A stretch of 15,777 nucleotides of DNA from Coriobacteriia bacterium (GCA_009785705.1 WQVS01000020.1:1-15777); one strand, 5' to 3'. Counted from the first letter of the stretch, positions 1-8,233 are shown. The notes: a model not told the origin generated them from the sequence alone. A program made the numbers and translations.

Positions 1-4
1 GCGC

Positions 5-922
5 ATGCGTTACGGAGGCAATAACGAGCACCTGAATCCTTCGGATGATGGTACGCTGCGCAAGCCTTATGGCTGGCTGATTGGCCTTATTGTCCTGTCC
101 CTTATTATCACGACTCTTTGGTTCCGCGAAGTGCCAGAGGGCGGCCCCTTGCACAATGTCCGCATAGCTGTTCAGACGGTCGCAACCCCATTAGAAGCAA
201 CAGGTACCCGGGTAACTTCTCCTGTTCGCAATTTCTTCAACTGGGCAGGAGACCTAGGTGTATCACGTAGTCAACTGCAGGCCATTAATGACCAAAACGA
301 TGAACTGCGCGCCCGTGTTACGGAACTAGAAGAAATGCGACTTTTGGATGAGCGCCTTACAGAACTCATGAGCTCTGTACCTACAGGTACCCCTGATGAG
401 GCAGTATTACCTGCATCAGTAATAGGGCTTCCCAGCAGTAGCTATGAAAGAATCATCGTACTTAATCGTGGTACTCGTGACGGAGTCGACCTAGCCATGC
501 CCGTAGTGACTGCACAGGGCTTGTTGGGCTCTACCATCGAGGTTGGACCCAACTATAGCAAGGTGCGTCTAATTACCGATCAGAACAGTGGGGTCGCAGC
601 TTTAGTACAGCGCGATCGCCAACTAGGTACAGTGCAGGGTTCGCTGGGCGGGGAACTGCGTCTCAATTTCATACCAGTAGATGCCACAATTGAACCAGGA
701 GACAGAGTCTTAACATCAGGTCTTGGTGGAGTATTTCCCAAGGGACTTATCATAGGTGAAGTTATTCGCACAGATGGTGACCACAACACTCTTTATCAAA
801 CAATATCAGTTAGGTCTACTGTGAATTTAGACAGACTTGAGGAAGTGCTCATACTTTTAGATGCGCCTCCTAGCACCGATAATCTACCTAAGCCTGAACT
901 GCCAGAACCAGGGGGTAGCTAG
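5..922 (+). CDS. mreC: Rod shape-determining protein MreC
   Basis: MreC is the bitopic scaffold of the elongasome; it connects MreB filaments to PBP2/RodA outside the membrane. Seen here: a short cytoplasmic N-terminus, one membrane segment at about residues 22-40 (WLIGLIVLSLIITTLWF), a coiled-coil helix at about 85-120 (SQLQAINDQNDELRARVTEL), then the double beta-barrel domain with the family signature around LNRGTRDGVDLAMPVVTAQGL and the 'GDRVLTSGLGGVFPKGL' type loop. The 305-residue length is normal. The ATG at 5 gives a sensible N-terminus, but only four bases precede it and the frame stays open to the window edge, so the true start could lie upstream. mreD follows after one base, and the order mreC-mreD-mrdA-rodA is the classical one. 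Identification is firm; the start is not. Confidence 0.95.
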   Translation: MRYGGNNEHLNPSDDGTLRKPYGWLIGLIVLSLIITTLWFREVPEGGPLHNVRIAVQTVATPLEATGTRVTSPVRNFFNWAGDLGVSRSQLQAINDQNDELRARVTELEEMRLLDERLTELMSSVPTGTPDEAVLPASVIGLPSSSYERIIVLNRGTRDGVDLAMPVVTAQGLLGSTIEVGPNYSKVRLITDQNSGVAALVQRDRQLGTVQGSLGGELRLNFIPVDATIEPGDRVLTSGLGGVFPKGLIIGEVIRTDGDHNTLYQTISVRSTVNLDRLEEVLILLDAPPSTDNLPKPELPEPGGS

Positions 923-923
923 C

Positions 924-1442
924 ATGGGTCGTCTCACCACAACAACATTAACTCTCTTAGGGGCGCTAGTGCTACAAATTATGTTTGCGCCAGCTTTGAC
1001 CATTTTGAATGTCACACCTAACTTCCTCATGGTTGCCGTCATCGTTATTGCTTTTGTGCGTGGCAGCAAAGAGGGAACGATTGTTGGATTCATTGCAGGA
1101 CTACTTTTTGACCTTATTGGTGCAGCAGTCGTAGGACCCATGGCTTTGGCACTTACCCTGACGGGCTTTGTAGCAGGCATATTGAAAGAACAAATCTTTG
1201 CCCATTCGTGGGTTTTGCCTGTTACGGTACTGGGTGCGGCGAGCCTTATTGCAGAGACTATCTATTTACTTATGATTACAACTCTTGGCGCGCCCATGAA
1301 CTTTTTCGTTGCCCTAGTAACGCGCGCCTTGCCAGGTGCACTCTATGCGATGCTCATAGCTGTGGCCTGCCTTCCTTTATTAACGAAATTTTTGCGCCTA
1401 GGGGCAAGTGCAGAAAAAAATACCTTCAAGAGAATGACCTAG
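924..1442 (+). CDS. mreD: Rod shape-determining protein MreD
   Basis: MreD is a small polytopic membrane protein of the elongasome that partners MreC. The product is 172 residues and almost entirely hydrophobic, with about five to six membrane segments. The pattern near residues 28-60 (LNVTPNFLMVAVIVIAFVRGSKEGTIVGFIAGLLFDLI) is the usual MreD signature, with 'P(N/D)' followed by 'G...GF..GLl.D'. I chose the ATG at 924 because it lies one base after the mreC stop with a GGGGG run at 910-915 as ribosome site. An in-frame ATG at 861 would place 21 hydrophilic residues inside the mreC coding region and is unlikely. Translation is probably coupled to mreC. Similarity is by topology and context more than by conserved catalytic residues. 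Confidence 0.9.
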   Translation: MGRLTTTTLTLLGALVLQIMFAPALTILNVTPNFLMVAVIVIAFVRGSKEGTIVGFIAGLLFDLIGAAVVGPMALALTLTGFVAGILKEQIFAHSWVLPVTVLGAASLIAETIYLLMITTLGAPMNFFVALVTRALPGALYAMLIAVACLPLLTKFLRLGASAEKNTFKRMT

Positions 1443-1475
1443 CAAAGATGGATTTGTAAGGTCAGAATTATAGAT

Positions 1476-3404
1476 ATGGACACAAGTACCACTAAAAGAT
1501 TACTTCTCATAGGACTATTGGTATTGGCTATTGGTGTTGTACTTGTCTTTCGCCTGTGGACACTGCAGGTCATCCAGTATGACCATTTCCAGGATCGTGC
1601 CAATAATAATCTGCGACGTGTGACTACTTCGCAGGCCATCCGGGGACGTATTTTTGACCGTGAGGGCAGAGAACTTGTAACAAATCGTCCCACTATGGCA
1701 GTAACGGCACCAGCCCTACGCATTGATAGTTTTGAATATTTTGATGACTTAAGCGAAGCTCAGCAGGAATGGGTTGGCCTCCTGGCGCAGACACTTGATA
1801 TGGAAAAAGAAGAAGTGGTAGAGAGCCTGACCACCAGAAGAGAAGGCCCACTAGAACCACGTCTGCTTGCCATAGATGTACCCATAGAAACAATATCTTA
1901 CATTGCTGAACATGCTGAGAAATTCGAAGGGGTAGAGGTTGAGGCTCGCGCTGTACGAGAGTATCCTCATGGCTCTGTAGCAGCACATGTTTTGGGCTAT
2001 ACAGGGGGTATCTCTGATGAAGAGCTCGAATTGGAAGCTTTCGATGGCTATTTCACAAGTGACATCGTGGGGAAAACAGGGGTGGAGTTGTCCTTTGAAC
2101 ACATACTACAGGGTGTACGCGGCACACGTGTTCTTGAGGTAAATGCTCAGGGACGCCTGCAGCGTGTTGTGGAAGAAACAGACCCGACTCCCGGACAAGA
2201 TATCTACTTAACTATCGACCTTGATATACAACGTGCAGCAGAAAGGGCTTTGCCTGAGGCCCTTCGTCAGGCGCAGCGTAGGGGCTATAGTGATGCACGG
2301 GCAGGCTCTGCCATAGTGATGGACCCTAATACGGGCGAGATACTAGCTATGGCTTCCTATCCTACCTACGATCCGAGCGAATTTCTTGGCCGTATTCATC
2401 CAGATCGCTGGGCGGAGCTTATCGGTGACGATTCGGACTTTCCGCTTACCAATCGTGCCATCAGCTCTCCGCAGCCACCAGCTTCAACCTTCAAGTCTTT
2501 CATGACTGTCGCTGCCATCGACAGACTTGATTGGGATGCAAACAGGACTTATGTCTGTACTGGTACCTGGACAGGCTTTGGGGATCAGTGGCCCTGGCGT
2601 TGTTGGTTGCGCTCAGGACACGGGGGAGCAAACTTATATCGTGCAAATTTTGACTCTTGTGACATCCCTTTCTATGAGATGGGTCGCTCCTTCCATCACC
2701 GATGGTACAACGATGGCGCAAGAGATGGCGATGAAGAAATTCAAGAAGTTGTACGCAGCTTTGGGTATGGCAGACGGACGGGGATTGACTTGCCAGGTGA
2801 GCACCGCGGACGCGTTCCTGACGCTGAGTGGAAATATGAATTTAACAGGGATTTTCCTGAATACCGACAATGGATTGCAGGGGACACGGTTAATATGTCC
2901 ATCGGTCAGGGTGACATGTTAGCGACTCCTTTGCAGGTTGCTTACTCTCACATCCCCTTTGTTACCGGAGGAACTGCCCTGCGCCCACAGCTACTGCATT
3001 CAATCCGCGACAGTAGGGGAGAAGTCATCCGCGAAATGCAGCCAGAGGAAAGTGAAATCCAACCAGAAGTAAGCGAGTATGCCATAGAAGTCATCCGTGA
3101 TTCCTTGCGTCTAGTAGTCACACAAGGAACAGGTCGCTCAACTTTTAGCGGCTTTCCCGTGACTGTTGCTGGCAAAACAGGAACTGCAGAAACCGGTCGC
3201 AGAGACCCAAGAACGGGAGAGCGCGATAGAGACAGCCATAATTGGTTTGTAGGTTATGCTCCAGCGAATGACCCGCAATACTTAGCGGTAGTCATGACAG
3301 AGCATTCTGGTGGAGGTATTGCTGCCCCAGCAGTGAGGCAGATTTTTGCAGAAATATTTGAGATAGAAGAAGGATGGATAGATGTTAACGATCCTTCTCG
3401 ATAG
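1476..3404 (+). CDS. mrdA: Penicillin-binding protein 2 (elongasome transpeptidase)
   Basis: This is a class B PBP that crosslinks peptidoglycan during side-wall growth with the glycosyltransferase RodA. The 642-residue product has an N-terminal signal anchor at about 8-28 (LLLIGLLVLAIGVVLVFRLW), then the PBP dimerisation region (RGRIFDREGRELVTNRP at about 56-72). The C-terminal transpeptidase domain has all three catalytic motifs: S337-T-F-K340, S394-C-D396 (the SxN position; Asp here is usual for PBP2) and K567-T-G-T570. An insertion rich in Trp and Cys (CTGTWTGFGDQWPWRCW) lies between the first two motifs, as in other PBP2 proteins. It starts 33 bases after mreD, with a weak TAAGGT ribosome site. 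The neighbours mreD and rodA make it the elongation enzyme rather than FtsI or SpoVD, and no PASTA domains are present. Confidence 0.95.
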   Translation: MDTSTTKRLLLIGLLVLAIGVVLVFRLWTLQVIQYDHFQDRANNNLRRVTTSQAIRGRIFDREGRELVTNRPTMAVTAPALRIDSFEYFDDLSEAQQEWVGLLAQTLDMEKEEVVESLTTRREGPLEPRLLAIDVPIETISYIAEHAEKFEGVEVEARAVREYPHGSVAAHVLGYTGGISDEELELEAFDGYFTSDIVGKTGVELSFEHILQGVRGTRVLEVNAQGRLQRVVEETDPTPGQDIYLTIDLDIQRAAERALPEALRQAQRRGYSDARAGSAIVMDPNTGEILAMASYPTYDPSEFLGRIHPDRWAELIGDDSDFPLTNRAISSPQPPASTFKSFMTVAAIDRLDWDANRTYVCTGTWTGFGDQWPWRCWLRSGHGGANLYRANFDSCDIPFYEMGRSFHHRWYNDGARDGDEEIQEVVRSFGYGRRTGIDLPGEHRGRVPDAEWKYEFNRDFPEYRQWIAGDTVNMSIGQGDMLATPLQVAYSHIPFVTGGTALRPQLLHSIRDSRGEVIREMQPEESEIQPEVSEYAIEVIRDSLRLVVTQGTGRSTFSGFPVTVAGKTGTAETGRRDPRTGERDRDSHNWFVGYAPANDPQYLAVVMTEHSGGGIAAPAVRQIFAEIFEIEEGWIDVNDPSR

Positions 3405-3424
3405 TTCATATGAGCGCCTAGCCA

Positions 3425-3472
3425 CCTTATCAGAAGACTCACGCACATTGTGCGCTTCACTCTCTAATAAGG
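3425..3472 (+). other. Hairpin in the mrdA-rodA gap
   Basis: CCTTATCAGA (3425-3434) pairs with TCTAATAAGG (3463-3472) with one mismatch, and an inner stem CGCAC/GTGCG (3442-3446 with 3450-3454) closes a three-base loop. No T tract follows, so it does not look like an intrinsic terminator. It lies within the operon, 69 bases before rodA, and may be an RNA processing or stability element that separates rodA expression from mrdA. Function is inferred from position only. Confidence 0.45.
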
Positions 3473-3540
3473 CAACTATGCACTTACCTGGACCAGCAAG
3501 CATTGATGAATAACGAAAGGTAGATGGGTAGCAGTACAGC

Positions 3541-4734
3541 ATGATTGATATTCGGGGCATATTGAATCGATGGGTGCATCCAGCTTTGTTGGTGACCTTT
3601 ATATTGATTCTGACCTATGGTGCTTTCTTTTTGCAGACTGCTGTGCGTGGTGATGGTAGCTGGGCACGTCAGATGCAAGGTGTTGCCCTGGGCTTGATCC
3701 TTATGGCAGTCGTCTGGCTTTTTGACTACCGAAAGTTTGAACACTGGCTTATGCCCCTCTTTGCTCTTAATGTTTTTCTGTTGATATCGCCACGACTGCC
3801 CTTTATTGGAAGGGAAATCTCTCATGCAACGCGCTGGATTGGTGTTCCTGGTGTAGATGCTTTATCTTTGCAACCGTCAGAGCCCGCAAAAATAGTCACG
3901 ATAGTCCTGCTAGCAGCACTTATTTCGCGCTATGGTGGCAAGCTGGATGATTGGCGAGATTTTGCGAAGGTAGTGGGACTTTCCCTTATTCCCTTCTTTG
4001 CCGTTATGACCCAGCCAGATCTAGGTACAGGTCTTGTGTTCTTGGTGCTTATGGTAGGAATGCTTTTCTTAGGGGGAGCAAAGCTGCGCTATATGTTGAT
4101 TCTCATTCTGGGTGGCGTCATAGTTGTGTCTTCGGTATTTTGGGTAAATCAATTCACCTGGAACGACAATAGACGTGGCGGACAGGGCGACTATTTGCTC
4201 TTGCGAGAATATCAGCTCAGCCGCCTGTTTGTATTCCTTGACCAGGGCGAATCAGATCCAACGGGGGCAGGCTATGGTCTTAACCAGTCAAAGATTGCTA
4301 TTGGCTCAGGCGGTATGGCAGGCAAGGGTCTTGGTGAGGGTACCCAGTCACAACTAAACTTTATTCCAGAGCGCGCAACAGACTATATTTTTAGTGTGCT
4401 TGGCGAAGAGTTGGGCTTTATTGGCGCCATTGCTCTCATAGGTTTATATATGGCCTTGCTAATTATTGCTCTGTCGATAGGAGCCTCTTCCAGTGATCTC
4501 TTTGGAACCCTGATTTGTGGCGGTATAGTCTGCATGTGGGCTTTCCAAATTTTGCAGAATATTGGCATGACCATGGGACTTATGCCCATTACAGGGATTC
4601 CTTTGCCCTTTATGAGTTATGGCTTATCTGCTATCGTTACTAATATCTTAGCCTGTGGCTTGCTCTTATCTGTATGGAGCAGACGTCCTTATCAGGCACA
4701 AACTAGAGGAGGCTCGCATGACATTATTGTTTAG
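3541..4734 (+). CDS. rodA: Rod shape-determining peptidoglycan polymerase RodA (SEDS family)
   Basis: RodA is the SEDS glycosyltransferase that polymerises lipid II during elongation, acting with PBP2 from the adjacent gene. The 397-residue product has about ten membrane segments. It carries the family signatures Q111-P-S-E-P115 (LSLQPSEPAKI), the large extracellular loop with 'IAIGSGGMAGKGLGEGTQ' ending at Q269, then 'FIPERATDYIFSVLGEELGFIG', and near the end 'PITGIPLPFMSYG'. Length is normal for RodA/FtsW. Placement after mrdA favours RodA over FtsW. The ribosome site upstream of the ATG at 3541 is weak; the nearest purine-rich stretch (GAAAGGTAG) is farther away than usual. The 3' end overlaps the next gene by 17 bases. 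Confidence 0.93.
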   Translation: MIDIRGILNRWVHPALLVTFILILTYGAFFLQTAVRGDGSWARQMQGVALGLILMAVVWLFDYRKFEHWLMPLFALNVFLLISPRLPFIGREISHATRWIGVPGVDALSLQPSEPAKIVTIVLLAALISRYGGKLDDWRDFAKVVGLSLIPFFAVMTQPDLGTGLVFLVLMVGMLFLGGAKLRYMLILILGGVIVVSSVFWVNQFTWNDNRRGGQGDYLLLREYQLSRLFVFLDQGESDPTGAGYGLNQSKIAIGSGGMAGKGLGEGTQSQLNFIPERATDYIFSVLGEELGFIGAIALIGLYMALLIIALSIGASSSDLFGTLICGGIVCMWAFQILQNIGMTMGLMPITGIPLPFMSYGLSAIVTNILACGLLLSVWSRRPYQAQTRGGSHDIIV

Positions 4735-5803
4735 CAGCAGCTCAGGCAAAAAAAGCAGCATAGCAACAATCCTGGACACGGGTGCAGGACAAAAGCGTGG
4801 TGGCTTGCTTGGTACTGTTATGGCAGCACAAAGACAGCTCCGGTCCTTGCCCGTGCAACCTCTCAGTGTCTTAAAGCAGGCAAAGTCTTACCTTGGCATG
4901 CGCGATGAAGCTCTAAAGATTGGCCTCTTTATAGATCCGCACGTTAGTGATGACTGCATCAATGCCCTTGTCACGCACTTTAAGCCTAGTAGTCCGAAGG
5001 CACGCATTTTTGTGCATATTCTTAGCGATGACATGGCTCTAGGTGACCATGTTAGCTACAATGCCATAGTTTTTGCTGTAAGTAATCCTAGTAGCCCTGA
5101 TAGCCCACTCAGCGCAGCAACAATGATTAAGCAAGCGAAAAGTCTTGAATTGCCTAGTCTGGTAATTGCAGAAAAAGGTCTGCGCCGTGAAGCTGCAGAG
5201 GCTTATGGCATCAGTATTCTTGATGTAGCCAGTGCACGTAGTTCTGAACTTATGATGGCACAGACTGCATCTTGGTTTGCAGAGGCCTTAAGTGAGTATC
5301 GCATGGCGCTAGCAGCGGACTTCACCTTCATGCGACCAGCCTTGAGCTACGCCACAATCAATGCAACTGCACGCCAAAATGCCATCATTGCAGCAGTATT
5401 TTTCATGCCAGGCGCAGATTTGCCTGCCATGACTTTTAATCAGATTAAGATGGTGCTTCAACTTGCTCTCATCCATGGTGAAGAACTAACACTGCGACGC
5501 ATAGCAGAGGCGGCCGTAGTGGTACTAAGTGCTTATCTATCACGCATAGTAGTCCGCTTTACAACAAAGGATATGACCCTTTTCTTAAGGTTACCCATCA
5601 AGATAGCTGTTGCCTATACTTCAACCCTAGCATTAGGTAAAGGGATGGAGGCATGGCTTCATCAGGCTCCCAGCATTCCAGCCTTGGATAAATCTATCCC
5701 AGAGTTGCTAGAGAATACTCCTTTGGCAAAGCTACTGCCGACCCCAGAATTAGAATCAGCAGAGCTTGCCAGCAAGGTGGAAACTCAGGCTAGCAAAGTC
5801 TAA
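4718..5803 (+). CDS. DUF697-family membrane protein (unknown function) coupled to rodA
   Basis: I do not know a proven function. The C-terminal half resembles DUF697 (YcjF-like, found in proteins associated with GTPases): a hydrophobic stretch 'NAIIAAVFFMPGADLPAM' runs into M238-T-F-N-Q-I-K-M-V-L-Q-L-A, followed by two more hydrophobic helices (AEAAVVVLSAYLSRIVV and LPIKIAVAYTSTLALGKGM). The N-terminal half (about residues 50-200) looks like a Rossmann-type alpha/beta domain (KIGLFIDPHV..., AIVFAVSNP..., PSLVIAEKGL), but no P-loop GxxxxGK[ST] is visible. I chose the ATG at 4718, inside rodA, because AGAGGAGG at 4705-4712 sits at ideal spacing; the in-frame ATG at 4655 has no such site. The 17-base overlap suggests translational coupling to rodA, so a role in the envelope is plausible. 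The 361-residue protein ends with a low-complexity tail (ELESAELASKVETQASKV). Confidence 0.7.
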   Translation: MTLLFSSSSGKKSSIATILDTGAGQKRGGLLGTVMAAQRQLRSLPVQPLSVLKQAKSYLGMRDEALKIGLFIDPHVSDDCINALVTHFKPSSPKARIFVHILSDDMALGDHVSYNAIVFAVSNPSSPDSPLSAATMIKQAKSLELPSLVIAEKGLRREAAEAYGISILDVASARSSELMMAQTASWFAEALSEYRMALAADFTFMRPALSYATINATARQNAIIAAVFFMPGADLPAMTFNQIKMVLQLALIHGEELTLRRIAEAAVVVLSAYLSRIVVRFTTKDMTLFLRLPIKIAVAYTSTLALGKGMEAWLHQAPSIPALDKSIPELLENTPLAKLLPTPELESAELASKVETQASKV

Positions 5804-5892
5804 ATGCATTTACTGCCCAAACACATAGCTTTGTTCCCTCTCGCTTAGGGGGACAGTTTGAGTGAGAACTTCCCCACGGTGTCCAAACACAA

Positions 5893-5930
5893 AAAAGAAG
5901 CTGTACTTTAGTGCAAGTATAGCTTCTTTT
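5893..5930. terminator. Bidirectional intrinsic terminator
   Basis: AAAAGAAGCTGTACTT (5893-5908) pairs with AAGTATAGCTTCTTTT (5915-5930) around a six-base loop, with a single G-T wobble. The + strand continues TTTTCTTATT; on the - strand the stem is followed by a run of T (complement of the A run at 5891-5896). It lies between the convergent DUF697 gene and the radical SAM gene and can end both transcripts. Confidence 0.88.
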
Positions 5931-5953
5931 CTTATTGTGGCTAGTCTATGTTT

Positions 5954-6895
5954 TTAGCTGCGGGCAGCTAGGGCTCCCTTAATCATTTTTGGGCTTAGCC
6001 TCCATAGTAGGTACATCTCTGCTGCCATGCCAAAGCCGCACTCATCGCAAGTATCAGTCAGGTCACCACGGCAACCATCAAGCTTTGTACCGTCACTCAT
6101 GATGAAGTTGCTAATCCAGCACTGACTGTTGTGAATATAGTTCTGTGGGTCACGCATCAATTCGATTGCTGGTAGCGAGTTCATCAGAGGAAACCCTGAC
6201 TTCTTCAGAGCAATCGCTTGATCAATCACCTTGTTTCGCTGCTCTGGGGTAGGGGTCAAACCTACATCTTCAAAGGGTGTGAAGAAAGAGAAGGCCATCT
6301 TTTTAAGCTGCGGAGTACTCTTAACAAGCTCGGCAACCTTTTCAAAGTCCTGCCAATTTTCATTTGTTACACACATATTTGCATTAAGTTTTGGATGATC
6401 GCTAGCACGAATATTTTTCATAGTGCGCTCAAAAGCACCTTCGCCACGTTGACTATCGTGGAATTCCTGAGCACCATCAATGCTTACCCAAATCAAATCA
6501 GATTGCGCAATAATGGGCATTTGTGCGTTCGTTGTCACCGTAGTAGAGAAGAAGCCTATCTCTTTTGCCTTGCGAATCAGGGTATTGATGTCAGCAGTTT
6601 CATCTTCATTAAGAGCCTTCGCCTCATCGGAGGAGTCTGTCCACATGGATGGCTCTCCCCCCTGAAAGTCGATAATGCGACTGCCCTTGTCATAGCAATA
6701 CTTCAATTCTTCAAGTACCTGTGTCAGCGGCTTTGAACGACTGTCACGTCCTTCTCGCACAATGGCACAGTGCTTACATTCTAAGTTGCAGCGATCAGTG
6801 ATGAACACTACTGACTGTAATGGCTTGCGCTTTCCTAAAACTCTGCACTGAAAAAACCAGCTCATGAAATAGGGAAGTGATTTAAGTTGCGACAT
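5954..6895 (-). CDS. Radical SAM protein with C-terminal Cys-rich (SPASM/twitch-like) region
   Basis: The product (313 residues) carries the radical SAM 4Fe-4S motif C36-N-L-E-C40-K-H-C43 (CxxxCxxC), followed by 'DFQGGEPSMW', the GGEP-type strand that binds SAM. Further along are 'TTVTTNAQMP' and 'IWVSIDGAQEFHD', also typical of the TIM-barrel core. C-terminal cysteines at 259, 275, 283 and 286 (CWIS..., DGCRGD..., CDECGF) could hold an auxiliary cluster. The start at 6895 is preceded by AAAGGAG at five bases' distance. It is 26 bases downstream of the UbiA gene on the same strand, so the two are probably one operon. The substrate cannot be read from the sequence; the partner suggests a prenylated lipid or quinone, or a precursor of one. 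It lacks the signature of a peptide-modifying maturase gene neighbourhood (no small precursor ORF found). Confidence 0.85.
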   Translation of the reverse strand: MSQLKSLPYFMSWFFQCRVLGKRKPLQSVVFITDRCNLECKHCAIVREGRDSRSKPLTQVLEELKYCYDKGSRIIDFQGGEPSMWTDSSDEAKALNEDETADINTLIRKAKEIGFFSTTVTTNAQMPIIAQSDLIWVSIDGAQEFHDSQRGEGAFERTMKNIRASDHPKLNANMCVTNENWQDFEKVAELVKSTPQLKKMAFSFFTPFEDVGLTPTPEQRNKVIDQAIALKKSGFPLMNSLPAIELMRDPQNYIHNSQCWISNFIMSDGTKLDGCRGDLTDTCDECGFGMAAEMYLLWRLSPKMIKGALAARS

Positions 6896-6921
6896 CGATA
6901 CTCCTTTAAGTCCTTAGGCGC

Positions 6922-8040
6922 CTATAAATACCAGGGGGTAAAAGCAGCAACAGCCAAAAAGAGTGTTGTCTGCATAACCAGATTTTGTGCCGTTAGCCAG
7001 CGAGCCATGAACCAGTCCAGACCACCCTTTTTGTAGTTGTCCCAGTCCCCGTAATTGCCCATCCATTTTTGAGGCTCGAAAGCGGCTTCTTTTGCACCTT
7101 CTTTATTTTTGACATAGTCAAGTGCCAACTTAATAAAGACCAAGGTTAGTGGATAGGTAAACACCGCCAATAAAGCTGCAATGGGCAAGACTCCCAATGC
7201 TATGCCTGCCAGAATGCTTCCCTGTGCAATTACGACAAAGATAACATTGACGACAACGCCTGCACGCTCTGACCCTAGAAGAATCGGCAAAGTTTTACGG
7301 TCAGCCTCAAGGTCTGGTTTATAGTCCATAACAGCATGAATCTGTACGATATTGGCAACCAGAAGTCCGATAGGAACAGAACAAAACAGTGCAAGTAGTG
7401 TAACTTGTCCGCTTACCAAAAAGGACGCCGCCGTAACCAGCACAGGACCAAAGATAAAGCCAATGACCAGTTCCCCGAAGCCACGATAACTGAGGCGTAG
7501 AGGGGGACCAGCGTAGAAGACTCCTAGCAAAAGAGTGATACCAGCAAAGATGAGCACTTCCCATCCGCGCAGAGCAAAAATGACTGCACCGAGACCCAAG
7601 GCAAGCCCTAGAAAGCTAAATGCAGCGTGCTTGGCATCCTCTAGCGTAACTTCACCACTTTTTAGATAATCACATTTTCCTAGGCGCGCACGAAAGCCAC
7701 CGTCAAGTAGTTCTTCGCGGCGCTGTACAGCACCTTTTTTCATATCAAAGTAGTCATCAAGCAGGTTCATGCCAGCATGAGCAAAAATGACACCAGCTAG
7801 ACCTGCGATTCCCGTAAGCACACCTGCAGCTATTCCAAAGGTTCCTGTACTAGCAAACCTAGAGAGAATCCCGAAACCCTCAATGCCAAAGCTAATGCCT
7901 GCATTTGTATTTGCGTAGATAAGAGCACTAAGGCCAAGCAATGCTCCCAGAATGTAGGGTGTGATTGACTGTCCAAAAGAAATGGGGCGTGCAGCCTTAT
8001 ACCAAAACTTAAAACCCTGACCGGCAAAAGAACTTTTCAT
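6922..8040 (-). CDS. UbiA-family prenyltransferase (MenA-like)
   Basis: Membrane enzyme that joins a polyprenyl diphosphate to an aromatic or similar acceptor. Both Asp-rich metal-diphosphate motifs are present: N92-L-L-D95-D96-Y-F-D99 after the second helix and D239-Y-K-P-D243-L-E-A-D247-R-K-T. 'FYAGPPLRLSYRGFGELVIGFIFGPV' at mid-protein matches the MenA subgroup closely, so 1,4-dihydroxy-2-naphthoate prenylation (menaquinone route) is the best guess. At 372 residues it is longer than a typical MenA of about 300. The extra length is a hydrophilic insert near the C-terminus (residues about 310-345, ending near NYGDWDNYKKGG) before a final membrane helix. The start at 8040 has TAGGAG as ribosome site. 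The downstream partner is the radical SAM gene; no other quinone genes are in the window. Confidence 0.85.
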   Translation of the reverse strand: MKSSFAGQGFKFWYKAARPISFGQSITPYILGALLGLSALIYANTNAGISFGIEGFGILSRFASTGTFGIAAGVLTGIAGLAGVIFAHAGMNLLDDYFDMKKGAVQRREELLDGGFRARLGKCDYLKSGEVTLEDAKHAAFSFLGLALGLGAVIFALRGWEVLIFAGITLLLGVFYAGPPLRLSYRGFGELVIGFIFGPVLVTAASFLVSGQVTLLALFCSVPIGLLVANIVQIHAVMDYKPDLEADRKTLPILLGSERAGVVVNVIFVVIAQGSILAGIALGVLPIAALLAVFTYPLTLVFIKLALDYVKNKEGAKEAAFEPQKWMGNYGDWDNYKKGGLDWFMARWLTAQNLVMQTTLFLAVAAFTPWYL

Positions 8041-8166
8041 GCGTGCTCCTAACTAGGCACAGAACAACAAATAGAAAGCCAAGTGATGCGTACCTAAGCT
8101 CAAAATATGGCTCCCATTCTAGCATTGTCTGTGCATCCATAATGTAAGCACAAAAAGTCAGATAAA

Positions 8167-8185
8167 TGTTTATATAATATTTACA
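8167..8185. promoter_or_regulatory. AT-rich divergent promoter region with -10-like box in a near-palindrome
   Basis: The 193-base gap between the UbiA gene and the antiporter contains TGTTTATATAATATTTACA, in which TATAAT (8173-8178) is a good -10 box for the antiporter. A start near 8185 would give a leader of about 50 bases. No convincing -35 is seen (ACAAAA at 17-bp spacing), so activation may be needed. The 19-base stretch is imperfectly palindromic (TGT...ATAT.ATAT...ACA), which could be an operator. I found no clear - strand promoter here. Confidence 0.4.
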
Positions 8186-8233
8186 AAACATACACAAAAA
8201 ACTACAATGGAAGAGGCGAAAGGAGACATTGTC

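Noticed and set aside
861..923. Upstream start of mreD at 861
   Set aside because: It adds 21 hydrophilic residues overlapping the end of mreC; the ATG at 924 follows a G-rich site and gives the usual short MreD N-terminus.
2500..2922. Overlapping open frames inside mrdA on both strands
   Set aside because: They have no ribosome sites or family resemblance and run across the conserved PBP2 motifs, so they are shadow frames.
4655..4717. Upstream start of the DUF697 gene at 4655
   Set aside because: It would lie deep inside rodA with no ribosome site, whereas AGAGGAGG stands correctly before the ATG at 4718.
4730..4770. P-loop in the DUF697 protein (SSSSGKKSS)
   Set aside because: It lacks the first glycine and the spacing of GxxxxGK[ST] and sits at the extreme N-terminus, outside any Rossmann fold.
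5820..5880. Second terminator or small gene after the DUF697 gene
   Set aside because: GGGGG/CCCC pairing there is weak with a long loop and no T tract, and the strong bidirectional terminator lies just downstream.
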